Shown one piece after another: positions 51,405 to 61,361 of a stretch of DNA of 64,000 bases. The notes beneath the pieces were generated by a model. That model was given only the letters and a program-made list of their open reading frames with translations, did no database searches and had not been told where the DNA came from. Within the stretch, counting starts at the first letter, position 1; each line of letters begins with the position of its first letter. The stretch comes from Loktanella salsilacus. GTDB lineage: Bacteria > Pseudomonadota > Alphaproteobacteria > Rhodobacterales > Rhodobacteraceae. The translations under genes were made by a program, and so were the position numbers. The stretch is from positions 1-64,000 of the forward strand of contig NZ_FOTF01000014.1 in NCBI RefSeq assembly GCF_900114485.1, written 5' to 3'.

Positions 51405-53245
51405 GTGTCGTCCCCGAAATCTGTGTCATCATCCTCCGCCGCGCGCGCGGGGGCCAAGTCACGCACCACGTCGGGTGTGTCCTGCGCCTTGGCCAGCGAC
51501 CAGCGGATGCGGGTCGCATAGGCCATTGCGACGCCGGATAAAACCACCTGTCGCGCCGCACGCGGCTTCAATCGCCCTGTTTCCAGATAAACTGACGGCT
51601 CTAACCGCAATTCAGCGTGCCCATCATGGCGCAGCACCCAGATTTCGCCGGATTTCAGCGCCATCGACACGGCGGCCCCGCCCAGATCAACGGTCGCGTC
51701 CACGTCGGGGTGCAGATGAAAGCGGATCGCATAGGGGATGCCCTGCATCTGCGTCGCATCCAGCGCCCGGTCAAAGCGTTCCTTGTCAGAGCCATCAAGC
51801 GTCGTCAGCAAATCCTCTCCGGCCAGACCGCGACCGTCCGTCGTCATTTCCAGCGTGCGGGCATGGGTCAGCCCGTGGGTAATGCGAAAGCCGTCATGCG
51901 ACAGCTCTGCCCGGCGGCCATCGTCCAGATGGGTGACAATGCAGTTCACGACATCCGGCAGATCGACCAGCATTTCCTGCGCCACACCGCTTGTCGTGAC
52001 CGACGGGCCAAGGCGCGACGATGAATAACCGCCGATGCCCAGCGTGCTATGGCTTGGCGTCGCGCGCCCCGCCCTGCGCCAATCCGCGCCAAAGCTGACG
52101 CCAGACCCGCAGTTCACAATCAACGGACGGCGCCCCGATGTCATTTCGAACGCAAGGGTCGAGGCATGCGCGTTCAGCGATGCCGCGCCTTCCGGTGGAC
52201 GCGCGCCATCAGCGATCAGCGTGGTGCGCCCCGCGCCGATGCGGGCAAAGCCCATGCACTCCGCGTCGCCAATTTCCTTCTTGCCGCCGATCTGCGCCAG
52301 CGCGTGATCCAGCCGCCCATCCAGCCCGCGCCCGCCGCCATGAAACCGCGCAAGGCCGCCATCAGCGTGGCGCAGCGCCCGCAGGGTCGGGCCGATACGG
52401 GCAATCGCCTGCGTGATCGCGCCCGGCACAAGCTGTTCGCTGCCTTCAATCGCGGTCTGCGCCCACAACAGCAACGTCAGAACGTCCAGCAACTCCTCGG
52501 GATTGCGTGTCGCAATGCCGCCGTCAGCGCGAATCTGGCTGGCGCAATCAGAGGCGAGCGCAGCAATGGCAGGGGCGGTCAGATGCTCCATCCCCTCCAG
52601 CGACAGGCCCGCATAGATCATGCCGGCCAGCGCCTCGAACCGGGCAAGGCCCGGGCGCGTGCTGCGCCAACGGCGCGACAGGAACAGCGTTTGCTGCCCA
52701 AGCGAGCGAAACAGCCGCGCCTGTGCGTCCTTGTCCTGCCCGCGCAGCAGGAAAACCCCATGAGAGATCCAGCGAATCAGGCGCCGCCCGGTCAGGTCAG
52801 GCGTCCAACCGGGGCCGGTGCCGTCCCCAAAAGCGTCGATCCATTCCGCAACCCAAGCCTGCGCCGCATGGCGGGCGCGGGCATCGCCAACAGCGGCCAA
52901 ATCATCAAGCCAAGCAAAGCTGTGCAATTCCTGATCGACCATCGCCCGGTCGCCTTGCGCGGCCCAGATTGACCCACCGGGGGCCGTTGTCAGAACACCT
53001 GCAAACAGAAAGTTACCGGCCAGCAACTGCCGTCCACGGGCGAAATGACCAATGCTGCGGGGTTCAGGCTGCGACACAAATCCAGTCGCAGGCCGCGCGC
53101 GCGCCGCCCACCGCGCATGTGCGCGGTGCATGAAGGCCCGTTGACGGGCACGCCATGAGTCGTGGTCGACCAAGCTGCTGCCTCTGAATTGCGGTTTCGC
53201 ATTCTTCTTAGGGCTCAAGTTAACGCGGTGCTGCGGCCCTGTCAC
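51401..53245 (-). CDS. Heparinase II/III-like protein
   Basis: A 614-residue protein with the heparinase II/III C-terminal domain (about residues 280-580, [23 protein letters not shown] and [15 protein letters not shown]) after an all-helical N-terminal toroid-like region. Members are polysaccharide lyases, but in Rhodobacteraceae such proteins are encoded by a fixed gene order next to rsmB and purH, without other polysaccharide genes, so the substrate is unclear. No signal peptide is seen. The start overlaps the stop of the RsmB gene by ATGA. Confidence 0.85.
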   Translation of the reverse strand: MTGPQHRVNLSPKKNAKPQFRGSSLVDHDSWRARQRAFMHRAHARWAARARPATGFVSQPEPRSIGHFARGRQLLAGNFLFAGVLTTAPGGSIWAAQGDRAMVDQELHSFAWLDDLAAVGDARARHAAQAWVAEWIDAFGDGTGPGWTPDLTGRRLIRWISHGVFLLRGQDKDAQARLFRSLGQQTLFLSRRWRSTRPGLARFEALAGMIYAGLSLEGMEHLTAPAIAALASDCASQIRADGGIATRNPEELLDVLTLLLWAQTAIEGSEQLVPGAITQAIARIGPTLRALRHADGGLARFHGGGRGLDGRLDHALAQIGGKKEIGDAECMGFARIGAGRTTLIADGARPPEGAASLNAHASTLAFEMTSGRRPLIVNCGSGVSFGADWRRAGRATPSHSTLGIGGYSSSRLGPSVTTSGVAQEMLVDLPDVVNCIVTHLDDGRRAELSHDGFRITHGLTHARTLEMTTDGRGLAGEDLLTTLDGSDKERFDRALDATQMQGIPYAIRFHLHPDVDATVDLGGAAVSMALKSGEIWVLRHDGHAELRLEPSVYLETGRLKPRAARQVVLSGVAMAYATRIRWSLAKAQDTPDVVRDLAPARAAEDDDTDFGDDT

Positions 53246-54513
53246 GCAGGCTTTGTCAGCACCGCCATATAGAAGCCGTCCATGCCGCCGATTTCGGCCC
53301 AGAAATCAGGCCGCAGCCGCAGCCCGCCTTCTTCTGTGATCCATGCGGGATCGATGCCGGGCTGGTCCAGCGCGGCGCGGTCGATGGTCAGATCGGGGTG
53401 ACGCTCTAGCGCCTCTTCGATCTGCACTTCGCCCTCGTCCGGCAAAAGCGAGCAGGTGCAGAACACCAGACGCCCGCCGGGTTTGACCAGCGACAAGGCA
53501 TGGTCGATCATCGCGCCTTGCTGGTCGATCAACGCGCCAAATTCTGATCCGTCCTTGGCATAAGGCAGGTCCGGGTGGCGGCGCATCGTGCCAGTGGCGC
53601 TGCACGGCGCGTCCAACAGAACCGCATCCCATTGCCCCGTCACATCAAAGGCATCGGCGACCTGCACATCCGCGTTCAGCCCAACGCGCGTCATGTTCTG
53701 CCCGACCCGCGTCATGCGGCTGGCAGAGGCATCGACGGCGGTGACAGTCGCGCCGCGTGCGGCCAATTGCATCGTCTTGCCACCAGGAGCTGCGCAAAGG
53801 TCAAGCACGGACAAGCCACTGACATCGCCCAGCAATTGCACAGGCAGCGCTGCGGCGGCGTCCTGCACCCACCAATCGCCCGCGTCATAACCCGGCAGCT
53901 GCGTGACCTGCCCCGCATCCATCAAGCGCACCGATCCCGTCGGCAGCACCGTGCCGCCCAGCGCATCTGCGACAGCCTGCGCATCGCCCTTGGGCGTGAT
54001 GTCCAGCGGCGGAGTCGTCGCCTGCACAGCTTCGATCGCTTCGATATCTTTGCGGCCCCATGCGGCGACCAGCGGCTGACGCAGCCAACCGGGCATCAGC
54101 GGCGCTGGCATCTTGGCCCACGCGTCCGGGCCTTTATCAGCCACCTTACGCAGCACAGCATTCACCAGACCCTTTAGCCGGGCCGTATGGTGATTGCGGC
54201 CGACAATCTCGACATAAGCGTTCACCACGCCATAAGCGGCAGCGCCCTGCACGATTTCCAATGTGCCCAGACGCAAGGCGTTCTGCACATAGACCGGCGG
54301 CTCTTTGGTCAGGAACGGTTTTAGCATCCGGTCGGACCGATCCAGCATCCGCAACGCGTCTGTTGCCAGCCGCTGCGCGCGGGCGCGATCCTCTGGCGCA
54401 AGGTGGTCCAGCGCGCCGCCACCTAGCAATTCGGACAGCAAGCGCCCTTCTTCGATGACCTGTTGCAGCAGGTGATGCGCGGCGCGGCGCGGGGCGATGC
54501 CGGTCTGATCCAT
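53242..54513 (-). CDS. RsmB/NOP-family rRNA m5C methyltransferase
   Basis: A 423-residue SAM-dependent RNA methyltransferase: an N-terminal NusB-like helical domain (RRAAHHLLQQVIEEGRLLSELL, DRARAQRLATDALRMLDRSD), then the Rossmann catalytic domain with AAPGGKTMQLAARGA (SAM binding), DAPCSATGTMRRHPDL and CTCSLLPDEGEVQIEEAL, the latter two Cys being the catalytic pair. ATG 54513 is chosen because the longer frame would overlap the divergent SdhAF4 gene. RsmB methylates C967 of 16S rRNA. Confidence 0.9.
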   Translation of the reverse strand: MDQTGIAPRRAAHHLLQQVIEEGRLLSELLGGGALDHLAPEDRARAQRLATDALRMLDRSDRMLKPFLTKEPPVYVQNALRLGTLEIVQGAAAYGVVNAYVEIVGRNHHTARLKGLVNAVLRKVADKGPDAWAKMPAPLMPGWLRQPLVAAWGRKDIEAIEAVQATTPPLDITPKGDAQAVADALGGTVLPTGSVRLMDAGQVTQLPGYDAGDWWVQDAAAALPVQLLGDVSGLSVLDLCAAPGGKTMQLAARGATVTAVDASASRMTRVGQNMTRVGLNADVQVADAFDVTGQWDAVLLDAPCSATGTMRRHPDLPYAKDGSEFGALIDQQGAMIDHALSLVKPGGRLVFCTCSLLPDEGEVQIEEALERHPDLTIDRAALDQPGIDPAWITEEGGLRLRPDFWAEIGGMDGFYMAVLTKPA

Positions 54514-54579
54514 GGGAAACCCTTGTTTGGTGTCGTAAGCGGGGTATATCAGCAGCACACCCCCGGCAAGGACAAGACC

Positions 54580-54756
54580 ATGACGGACGACAATACACAC
54601 CTTCCACCCGCCGCCCAGCGCGCCCTTGCCGAAGCGGCAGAGCGCCGCGCCAAGGCAGAGGCGCTTGCGCTACCGCCCGAACTTGGCGGCCGCGAAGGGC
54701 CAGAACCTGTGCGCTATGGCGACTGGGAAAACAAAGGCCTCGCGATCGACTTTTAG
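54580..54756 (+). CDS. Succinate dehydrogenase assembly factor 4 (DUF1674)-like protein
   Basis: A 58-residue protein consisting of an Ala/Glu-rich helix and the conserved C-terminal motif GGREGPEPVRYGDWENKG, followed by A-I-D-F, the signature of DUF1674/SdhAF4. Mitochondrial SdhAF4 binds the flavinated succinate dehydrogenase subunit and helps it assemble. It is divergent from the RsmB gene and its stop overlaps the next convergent gene. AAGG lies upstream of the ATG. Confidence 0.88.
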   Translation: MTDDNTHLPPAAQRALAEAAERRAKAEALALPPELGGREGPEPVRYGDWENKGLAIDF

Positions 54757-55109
54757 CGCAATCGCAGCGCGGCGGCGCGGCCAGCGCCTTGATCGACGGT
54801 AAAGCGTACCAGATCGCCCTTTTGCTCAACCAATTGGCAATTATAGGGAATTTCGTCGCCGCCCCAGTCCATTGCGCGGCAGAAATAACCGTCCTGCCAT
54901 GACCAGCTGCCTGACACGGGCCAGCCAAGCGCGTCGCCCGTGATCTGGCCGTCAGGCATCACTTTGACCGTGATGTTATACAGCATGTGGGTCAGGTCGC
55001 CCTGCCCCATCAGGTCCAGAAACGTGCCTTCGTCGCTGACGCGGACGTAATCCTGCGCCGCGGCCATAGCCGGCAAAATACTCAAGGCAATTGCAAAACA
55101 AAACTTCAT
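54753..55109 (-). CDS. Small secreted protein of unknown function
   Basis: A 118-residue exported protein (signal peptide MKFCFAIALSILPAMAAAQ) whose mature part has two Cys (FCRAMDWGGDEIPYNC) and a Trp-rich strand region (GWPVSGSWSWQDG). It converges with the SdhAF4-like gene, sharing four bases at 54753-54756. It lies next to dapB in opposite-to-neighbouring orientation of a housekeeping cluster; its name in databases may be inherited from dapB by position, and nothing here shows reductase features. Confidence 0.75.
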   Translation of the reverse strand: MKFCFAIALSILPAMAAAQDYVRVSDEGTFLDLMGQGDLTHMLYNITVKVMPDGQITGDALGWPVSGSWSWQDGYFCRAMDWGGDEIPYNCQLVEQKGDLVRFTVDQGAGRAAALRLR

Positions 55110-55157
55110 GGCAGTCCTCCTGCCAAGATAATTTAGGGCATCTTGCGGCAGATCAAG

Positions 55158-55967
55158 TCACAGACCCAGCACATCCAGCATGTCATAGTGTCCTGGCGCG
55201 CGATCCTGCCCCCAAATCGCAGCTTTCAGCGCACCGCGCGCGAAAACGCGGCGATCGGTCGCAACGTGGCGCAGGGTGATCCGTTCGCCATCTGCTGCGA
55301 ACATCACGTCATGCTCGCCCACGATGTCGCCGCCGCGAATGGCGGTAAAGCCGATGTCGCCGCGCTTGCGCGCCCCGGTGATGCCGTCGCGCCCGCTGTC
55401 GCGCACGTCAGCCAGTTCGACGCCCCGCCCCGTTGCGGCAGCCTCTCCCAGCATCAGGGCGGTGCCCGATGGCGCATCAACCTTGTGGCGGTGATGCGCC
55501 TCGATCACTTCGATATCAAAATCCTCGTCCAGCGCGGCAGCGACCTTTTTCGTCAGCTGCACCAGCAGGTTGACCCCAAGGCTCATGTTGCCCGCGCGTA
55601 CGATGACAGCATGATGCGCCGCGCGGTCGATGGCGGCGATGTCGTCATCCGACAGGCCAGTCGTGCCGATCACATGCACCGCCCGCGCCTGCGCCGCGAG
55701 GCCAGCAAAAGCGACCGTGGCGGCGGGGGCGGTAAAGTCGATAACGGCCTGCGCTTTTGCAAAGGCCGCGACCGGATCGTCCGTGACAGTCACGCCCAGC
55801 GCAGCGCCGCCCATCGCCGTGCCGATATCCTGTCCGACCCAAGCATGGCCTTCGCGTTCAAGCGCGGCGACCAGATGGCAGGCGTCCGACTGCGTGACAG
55901 CCTGCACCAGCATTTGCCCCATGCGGCCCGAAGCCCCCGTAATCACGATTCCCGGTGTGCCTGTCAT
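55158..55967 (-). CDS. dapB: 4-hydroxy-tetrahydrodipicolinate reductase
   Basis: A 269-residue NAD(P)H-dependent enzyme of lysine and diaminopimelate synthesis. The nucleotide-binding motif is [15 protein letters not shown]; the catalytic region [18 protein letters not shown] contains the conserved H-H-x-x-K, and the FTAPAATV segment is also present. I use ATG 55967; upstream ATGs at 55979 and 55982 are in-frame alternatives with a weak ribosome site (AGGGGA). Divergent from rbfA by 115 bases. Confidence 0.95.
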   Translation of the reverse strand: MTGTPGIVITGASGRMGQMLVQAVTQSDACHLVAALEREGHAWVGQDIGTAMGGAALGVTVTDDPVAAFAKAQAVIDFTAPAATVAFAGLAAQARAVHVIGTTGLSDDDIAAIDRAAHHAVIVRAGNMSLGVNLLVQLTKKVAAALDEDFDIEVIEAHHRHKVDAPSGTALMLGEAAATGRGVELADVRDSGRDGITGARKRGDIGFTAIRGGDIVGEHDVMFAADGERITLRHVATDRRVFARGALKAAIWGQDRAPGHYDMLDVLGL

Positions 55968-56081
55968 AGGTGTGCCCATCATGCCCGTCCCCTGCGCAAA
56001 TTTCCGCCAAGCCATAGCGCCCCAAACGCGCTCGGAAAAGGCTTGCTTGGAATTGTCGTGTTGCAGCGTTACATGCAGGCC

Positions 56082-56528
56082 ATGGCAAAGACATCATCCT
56101 CCGGGGGCGGCGCCCCCAACCAGCGACAGCTACGGCTCGGCGAATTGATCCGCCGGCGTCTGTCAGAACTCCTTCAACGCGGAGAGATCCATGACCCGGA
56201 GCTCTCTCGCATGATGATCACCGTGGGCGAAGTCCGCTGTTCCCCGGACCTGTCCGTGGCGACCGCGTTCATCCTGCCCCTTGGTGGCGACAAAAAAGAA
56301 GAGGCGCTGCTGGCCCTGCGCAAATCCCGGCACGAGATCCGCCGCGAAGTTGCCAAGGTGCTCAGCATCAAGTTCGCCCCTGAAATCCGGTTCGAAATCG
56401 ACGACACCTTTGACCGCATGGACGCCACCCGCGCCCTGTTCGAGCGTGCCGACGTGAAAGCCGACCTTGCTGCACCGGGCGCGCCAGAAGGCGAATCGAC
56501 CGAGGCTGACAAGGACAACGACGCATGA
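56082..56528 (+). CDS. rbfA: Ribosome-binding factor A
   Basis: A 148-residue KH-fold factor that assists 30S maturation. The family core is clear: [53 protein letters not shown], and [16 protein letters not shown], with a longer acidic C-terminal tail than usual. The first 12 residues are Ser/Gly-rich and encoded by a GGGGGCGGCGCCCCC inverted repeat. Its stop overlaps the next gene by ATGA, and it belongs to the rbfA-truB-rpsO ribosome group. Confidence 0.94.
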   Translation: MAKTSSSGGGAPNQRQLRLGELIRRRLSELLQRGEIHDPELSRMMITVGEVRCSPDLSVATAFILPLGGDKKEEALLALRKSRHEIRREVAKVLSIKFAPEIRFEIDDTFDRMDATRALFERADVKADLAAPGAPEGESTEADKDNDA

Positions 56529-57247
56529 TGAGGGCGCTGGCGCTGCTGCTGGCGTTTGTCGCTGGCCCCGCCAGCGCGGTCACCTGCGCCGACGACACCT
56601 TTGAAGGGCACAGTTTTACGGCCTGCACCGTCGATGCGGCGACCGAAGACTTGCGCCTATTCCACCGCAACGCCGACGGCGGTGTACTGGGCGGTTGGAC
56701 CGCGCTTGGCGCATCGGTTGCCCCGCAGTCGGTGCAATTTGCGATGAACGCTGGCATGTATCACGACGATCGCCGCGCGGTTGGCCTTTATATCCAGAAC
56801 GGCGTGGAAACTGCGCCGCTGGTCACGCGCGCGGGGCCGGGCAACTTTGGCCTGCTGCCGAACGGTTTGCTGTGCCTGACTGACGACAGCGCCAACGTCA
56901 TCGAATCGCTGACGTTTGAGCTGACAAAGCCCGCCTGCCGCGACGCCACCCAATCCGGGCCGATGCTGGTGATCGACGGCAAACTTCACCCGCGTTTCAT
57001 CCCTGATTCGCCATCATTGCATGTGCGCAACGGCGTTGGCACGATGGCAGACGGCAAGACGGCAATCTTTGCGATTTCCAACGATGCAGTGAACTTTGAC
57101 ACCTTCGGGCGCTATTTCCGCGATGTGCTGAAAACGCCCAACGCGCTGTTCCTCGATGGCTCTGTTTCCCGGCTCTATGCGCCTGAATTGAACCGCGCAG
57201 ATTTCGGCTTTGCGGCGCTGGGTCCAATCGTCGGGGTCGTGCAATAG
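56525..57247 (+). CDS. Secreted phosphodiester glycosidase family protein (NAGPA/DUF2233)
   Basis: A 240-residue exported protein (signal peptide about residues 1-19, [14 protein letters not shown]). The NAGPA-type domain shows [43 protein letters not shown] and [17 protein letters not shown]. Relatives hydrolyse N-acetylglucosamine-1-phosphodiester bonds in envelope or lysosomal substrates. It overlaps rbfA by four bases and is followed 58 bases later by truB, so it interrupts a conserved ribosome-factor operon. Confidence 0.87.
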   Translation: MMRALALLLAFVAGPASAVTCADDTFEGHSFTACTVDAATEDLRLFHRNADGGVLGGWTALGASVAPQSVQFAMNAGMYHDDRRAVGLYIQNGVETAPLVTRAGPGNFGLLPNGLLCLTDDSANVIESLTFELTKPACRDATQSGPMLVIDGKLHPRFIPDSPSLHVRNGVGTMADGKTAIFAISNDAVNFDTFGRYFRDVLKTPNALFLDGSVSRLYAPELNRADFGFAALGPIVGVVQ

Positions 57248-57305
57248 CTTGACCCCGGCGCCGCGCAGGCCTAGCAGGCGCCTTCACATCACGACGGAGG
57301 CCCCT

Positions 57306-58211
57306 ATGGGACGGCGCAAATCAGGACGTAACATTTCGGGCTGGCTGATCGTGGACAAACCCGCGGGCCTGACCAGCACAACTGTCGTGAACAAGGTGCG
57401 CTGGGCGCTGAATGCCAACAAGGCGGGCCACGCTGGCACCCTCGACCCTGATGCGACAGGCGTTCTGGCGATTGCGCTGGGCGAGGCGACAAAGACCGTC
57501 CCCTACATCACCGACGCGCTGAAGGCTTACACCTTTACCGTCCGTCTGGGTCAGTCGACCAACACCGACGACGCCGAAGGTGAAATCATCGCAGAAAGCG
57601 ACGCGCGCCCGACGGATGAACAGATCAAGGACGCCCTCGGCCAGTTCGTCGGCGACATCATGCAGGTCCCGCCGCAATTCTCTGCCGTGAAAATCGACGG
57701 CGAGCGTGCCTATAAACGCGCCCGCGATGGCGAGACGATGGAAATCGCGGCCCGCCCGTTGTGGGTCGAAAGCCTGCTGATGGATGACCGCCCCGACGCC
57801 GATCACGTCACGCTGGAAATGGTCTGCGGCAAGGGCGGCTATGTCCGGTCCATCGCCCGCGACTTGGGCGAAGCGCTGGGCTGCCACGCCCACGTGCGCG
57901 AATTGCGCCGCATCTGGTCCGGCCCTTTCAAGGCCGAAGACGGCCTAACGTTGGACCAAATCGACGCCATCGCCCGCACCGAAGAGCTGGACACCCACAT
58001 CCAACCGCTAGAAGTCGGCCTAGCCGACCTTCCGATGGTCAACTGCCCCTCCGCGAGCCTGACGGCACTGCGCAACGGCAACCCGGCGATGGTGATTGCA
58101 TCCGGCATCGATTACGGCACCGAAGTCTGGGCCGCCCACGAAGGCCGCGCCGTCGCTGTTGGCCGCCTGATGGGCAGCGAATTGCACCCCGCCCGCGTCT
58201 TCGTCGACTAA
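57306..58211 (+). CDS. truB: tRNA pseudouridine(55) synthase
   Basis: A 301-residue enzyme making pseudouridine 55 in the T loop of tRNAs. The catalytic Asp lies in [18 protein letters not shown]; the family N-terminus [13 protein letters not shown] and [16 protein letters not shown], and the C-terminal domain, are present. An ACGGAGG ribosome site precedes the ATG at 57306. A hairpin terminator follows at 58222-58254. It is separated from rpsO by three unrelated genes. Confidence 0.96.
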   Translation: MGRRKSGRNISGWLIVDKPAGLTSTTVVNKVRWALNANKAGHAGTLDPDATGVLAIALGEATKTVPYITDALKAYTFTVRLGQSTNTDDAEGEIIAESDARPTDEQIKDALGQFVGDIMQVPPQFSAVKIDGERAYKRARDGETMEIAARPLWVESLLMDDRPDADHVTLEMVCGKGGYVRSIARDLGEALGCHAHVRELRRIWSGPFKAEDGLTLDQIDAIARTEELDTHIQPLEVGLADLPMVNCPSASLTALRNGNPAMVIASGIDYGTEVWAAHEGRAVAVGRLMGSELHPARVFVD

Positions 58212-58221
58212 CGGCCGCGTG

Positions 58222-58254
58222 CAGACGCCGATTTCGTCGAAAAATCGGCGTCTG
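58222..58254 (+). terminator. Hairpin terminator after truB
   Basis: A perfect 13-bp stem CAGACGCCGATTT/AAATCGGCGTCTG with a seven-base loop, followed by GGCCTTT. The T tract is weak, but the strength of the stem and the position 11 bases after the truB stop make termination likely. Confidence 0.7.
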
Positions 58255-58292
58255 GCCTTTCGCCAGATCGCCACCCCGTGCACCATAAGGCC

Positions 58293-58802
58293 ATGATCCA
58301 CCGCACCCATACTGCGGACGGCACCACGTCCTCCGCCCTTTATTCCGACTGCGAGGCCTATCGCTATCGCCTTGACCGGCAGTGGTCGGATGCTGCGCCG
58401 TTGGTCTGGATCATGCTCAACCCATCGACCGCGACGGAACTGGCCAACGATCCCACCATCGCCCGGTGCGAAACGCGCGCCCGCACCGGCGGCTTTGGCG
58501 GCGTGCGGATCGTGAACCTTTTCGCCTATCGCGCCACGGCCCCCGCCGATCTGAAACGCGCGGCGGCCCCCATCGGGCCGGACAACGACACCGCGCTTGT
58601 CGGTGCCTGCGGCGGCGCAGGTCTGGTCGTCGCAGGCTGGGGCATCCACGGTGCCCATGAAAACCGCGCCGCAACTGTCCTGCGCATATTGCGTGACAGA
58701 GGCGTGCAAATCCATACACTTGGCCTAACGCAACACGGCCACCCGCGGCACCCGCTTTATGTCGCTTACGCCGCCCAGCCGGAGCCATGGCCCAATGATT
58801 GA
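58293..58802 (+). CDS. DUF1643 family protein
   Basis: A 169-residue soluble protein with the DUF1643 motif LVWIMLNPSTATELANDPTI near residue 40 and the segment VRIVNLFAYRATAPADLK. Function is unknown; the family is widespread in bacteria. The start ATG 58293 is preceded by TAAGGCC. It overlaps the next gene by eight bases, with the downstream ATG at 58795 inside its last codons. Confidence 0.82.
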   Translation: MIHRTHTADGTTSSALYSDCEAYRYRLDRQWSDAAPLVWIMLNPSTATELANDPTIARCETRARTGGFGGVRIVNLFAYRATAPADLKRAAAPIGPDNDTALVGACGGAGLVVAGWGIHGAHENRAATVLRILRDRGVQIHTLGLTQHGHPRHPLYVAYAAQPEPWPND

Positions 58803-59682
58803 AGGTTTCACCGCGTCGCGCATCGATACCGGCGACGTGACGTTGTCGCTCCACCGCGCAGGCCAAGGCATCCCCCTGATCCTGCTGCACGGCTACCCGC
58901 AAAACCACCATTGCTGGGCGTCAGTCGCGCCCACCCTCGCGCAGCATTTCGACGTGATCATTCCCGACCTGCGCGGCTATGGCGACAGCGACGCCCCGGC
59001 TGATAACGCCGATCACAGCAGATACTCCAAGCGCCGCATGGCCGCCGATATCATCGGCCTGATGGACGCCCTTGGCCTGGACCGCGCCCATATCCTTGGC
59101 CACGACCGCGGTGCGCGCGTCACCTACCGCCTTGCGCTGGACCATCCCGATCGCATTCTGCGCCTTGGCATTATCGAAATCGTGCCCACCGGCGACTTCT
59201 GGGACAGCTGGAACGCCGATCTGGCGCTGAACGCCTACCATTGGACATTCTTGGCCCAGCCCGCGCCGCTGCCGGAACGGATGATCGCCGCGGATGGCGC
59301 AGGCTATGCTGATTGGACGCTGGCGCAATGGACTTTGGCCAAGTCACTGGACGCCTTCACCCCCGCCGCGCTGGACAGCTATCGCACGCAGATGTCCGAT
59401 CCGGCACGCATTCACGCGATGTGCGCAGATTACCGCGCCGGGGCGTATTTCGACCGCGCGCAGGACCGCAAAACAAAGGACGCAGGCACGATGATCGACG
59501 CGCCACTGCATTTCCTATGGGCCGAAGGCGGCTTTCCCGCGCAAACCGGCGATCCCTTGTCAGCTTGGCGCGGATGGGCGCGGCACGTGACCGGCAATGC
59601 CTGCCGCTCTGGCCATTTCGCGATGGAAGAAAACCCCGCCGCCGTCCTGTCAGCATTTCTACCGCATTTTCAGGCGCGTTAA
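58795..59682 (+). CDS. Alpha/beta hydrolase, fluoroacetate (haloacetate) dehalogenase-like
   Basis: A 295-residue alpha/beta hydrolase closely resembling haloacetate dehalogenases, which break the carbon-halogen bond of fluoroacetate through an Asp nucleophile. The nucleophile elbow GHDRGARVTYRLALD gives Asp104 and the carboxylate-binding Arg105 and Arg108; the halide pocket residues His149-Trp150 (YHWTFLAQPAPLP) and Tyr213 are present, and His274 (SGHFAMEE) is the catalytic base. The third triad residue, Asp in the studied enzymes, appears to be Glu128 (IIEIVP). Strong family match; the activity on fluoroacetate is inferred. It overlaps the DUF1643 gene. Confidence 0.87.
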   Translation: MIEGFTASRIDTGDVTLSLHRAGQGIPLILLHGYPQNHHCWASVAPTLAQHFDVIIPDLRGYGDSDAPADNADHSRYSKRRMAADIIGLMDALGLDRAHILGHDRGARVTYRLALDHPDRILRLGIIEIVPTGDFWDSWNADLALNAYHWTFLAQPAPLPERMIAADGAGYADWTLAQWTLAKSLDAFTPAALDSYRTQMSDPARIHAMCADYRAGAYFDRAQDRKTKDAGTMIDAPLHFLWAEGGFPAQTGDPLSAWRGWARHVTGNACRSGHFAMEENPAAVLSAFLPHFQAR

Positions 59683-59781
59683 CTGTTCTTTCATTGGGAG
59701 AGTGTAAACCTGACAGCGCGGTGTTAAAAGAATTTCAACACTCCTGGATCGGGGGCGATCCTTATTTGTTGAGGCACATAA

Positions 59782-60831
59782 ATGCTTGCTGTTCTTGGCT
59801 TTCTTGGCATTGCTATGTCGTCGTTTGCGATGATTGGCCGTGATGACATCGAAGAAGAAGACTCCCCACAGGAGTCCGAGATTGATACAAATGGTCTGAC
59901 CGAAGTTGGTCCCGACCTGTTCCAAATGCTGTCCGACAGCGATGGTGACGCCGGGGCTGGCGGGCTGTCCGATACCGACGGCGACGCTGGTGCGGGCGGC
60001 GTCTTGGCTGACGGCGCGCAAGCTTACGGTGCCCTGACGGACGCCGACTGGGGCATTACGGATGACGCTGATCCGTCGGCCGGTGGGGATGACACCCTGG
60101 AAACAGAGCCCGCCATCGAAACTGATCTGCCCGTCGAAACAACGGACGAATTCCCCTTTGATTTCGACGATGACGATTATGACGATTATGACGATCTGCC
60201 CGAAGAGCCGGTCATCACCACCCCCTCTTTGACACTGACCGGCACAGACGATGGCGATACATTGGACGGTGGCCTTGGCGATGACATGTTGTTTGGCGGC
60301 GCAGGCGACGATGAATTGACTGGCAATATGGGCAACGACGCCATGTTCGGCGACGACGGCAACGACACGCTGCTGGCTGGCGCTGGTGACGACGCCCTGT
60401 TTGGCGGTGACGGTGATGATACCCTCGCTGGTGGCTGGGGCGATGACATTCTGATCGGCGACAACGGCAACGACCTGCTGAACGGCGGCGGGGGTAATGA
60501 CGTGATCGACGGGAACGACGATGACGGTGGCTTTGACTACATCAACGGCGGCGCGGGCGATGATCTATTGCTGGCGGGCGTCGGCGATCATCTGAACGGC
60601 GGCGACGGCGCAGACACCTTCTCTGTGCTGCCGGGGGGCCACAACACCATCGATGATTTTAACCCGGCGGAGGATATGATCGAAATCACCTATGCTGGCG
60701 ATGTCCCACCCGTCCTGACGACGATCACTGACGCGGACGGCACAACGCTGCTGGCTGACGACGCCGTCGTCGCCCGCCTAAGCGGCGTGACCGCGCTGGA
60801 TACATCGACGATCCTGCTGGTCGCGGCCTGA
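59782..60831 (+). CDS. RTX-type calcium-binding repeat protein with N-terminal anchor
   Basis: A 349-residue acidic protein. The N-terminus ([18 protein letters not shown]) is one hydrophobic segment, then an acidic linker rich in Asp, Gly and Ala to about residue 150, and a block of RTX nonapeptides G-G-x-G-x-D-x-L/U from about 155 to 265 ([47 protein letters not shown]). Such repeats bind calcium in a beta-roll and often mark secretion by type I systems. No transporter gene is near. Expression of a stand-alone protein is supported by a 100-base upstream region. Confidence 0.83.
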   Translation: MLAVLGFLGIAMSSFAMIGRDDIEEEDSPQESEIDTNGLTEVGPDLFQMLSDSDGDAGAGGLSDTDGDAGAGGVLADGAQAYGALTDADWGITDDADPSAGGDDTLETEPAIETDLPVETTDEFPFDFDDDDYDDYDDLPEEPVITTPSLTLTGTDDGDTLDGGLGDDMLFGGAGDDELTGNMGNDAMFGDDGNDTLLAGAGDDALFGGDGDDTLAGGWGDDILIGDNGNDLLNGGGGNDVIDGNDDDGGFDYINGGAGDDLLLAGVGDHLNGGDGADTFSVLPGGHNTIDDFNPAEDMIEITYAGDVPPVLTTITDADGTTLLADDAVVARLSGVTALDTSTILLVAA

Positions 60832-60968
60832 TTTTCCACCTTCCCTTTTAGGCGCAAAACGCCTAGAGGCACCCATCCGCGTGCGCCGTTTGGCGTGCCG
60901 GACCCTCCAAGGGCCTTTCTGGACGACATCCCGGATCGCGCCATTCACCCTTATCTAAGGAGACCCCG

Positions 60969-61238
60969 ATGTCGATTACGCCCGAAGAAAAAGCCCGCGT
61001 CATGAAAGAATTCGCAACCAAAGAAGGCGACACCGGTTCGCCCGAAGTCCAGGTTGCGATCCTGTCCTCGCGTATCGCGACGCTGACAGAGCACTTCAAG
61101 TCGCACAAAAAAGACAACCACGGTCGCCGTGGTCTGCTGAAAATGGTCGCTCTGCGCCGGAAACTGCTGGATTACACCCGCAGCAAGGACGAAGCCCGTT
61201 ATCAGGACCTGATCAAGCGTCTGGGCCTGCGCCGCTAA
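60969..61238 (+). CDS. rpsO: 30S ribosomal protein S15
   Basis: An 89-residue ribosomal protein of normal length. Family core: [39 protein letters not shown] and [25 protein letters not shown] lies nine bases before the ATG. A terminator follows at 61262-61288. The pnp gene, which normally follows rpsO, is not present downstream. Confidence 0.97.
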   Translation: MSITPEEKARVMKEFATKEGDTGSPEVQVAILSSRIATLTEHFKSHKKDNHGRRGLLKMVALRRKLLDYTRSKDEARYQDLIKRLGLRR

Positions 61239-61261
61239 CCCGGCCAAGCTACCGCGATCCG

Positions 61262-61288
61262 AACGCCCGCCCTTACCGGCGGGCGTTT
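61262..61288 (+). terminator. Rho-independent terminator of rpsO
   Basis: Stem AACGCCCGCC/GGCGGGCGTT around a CTTACC loop and followed by TTGCGTTTTG. It lies 23 bases after the rpsO stop, so rpsO forms the end of the ribosome-gene transcript here. Confidence 0.85.
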
Positions 61289-61327
61289 TGCGTTTTGGGG
61301 TATCGCAACGTCAACCCGCGCGACCAC

Positions 61328-61342
61328 TAGACGACTGGTCTA
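61328..61342. promoter_or_regulatory. Likely operator of the TetR-family regulator
   Basis: TAGACGACTGGTCTA is a near-palindrome (arms TAGAC and GTCTA around five bases) 19 bases before the start codon of the regulator. Its form, TAGAC-N5-GTCTA, is like the E. coli NemR box. It probably serves autoregulation of the regulator and the following oxidoreductase gene. Confidence 0.55.
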
Positions 61343-61361
61343 TTATGCTTATCTGACAGGT

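Noticed and set aside
50088-51521. 477-residue open frame opposite purH
   Set aside because: It is antisense to the complete purH gene and has no domain or ribosome site.
55070-55085. Sequence GCAAAATACTC as another dispersed element
   Set aside because: Only a fragment of the tail is present and it lies inside the signal-peptide coding part of a gene.
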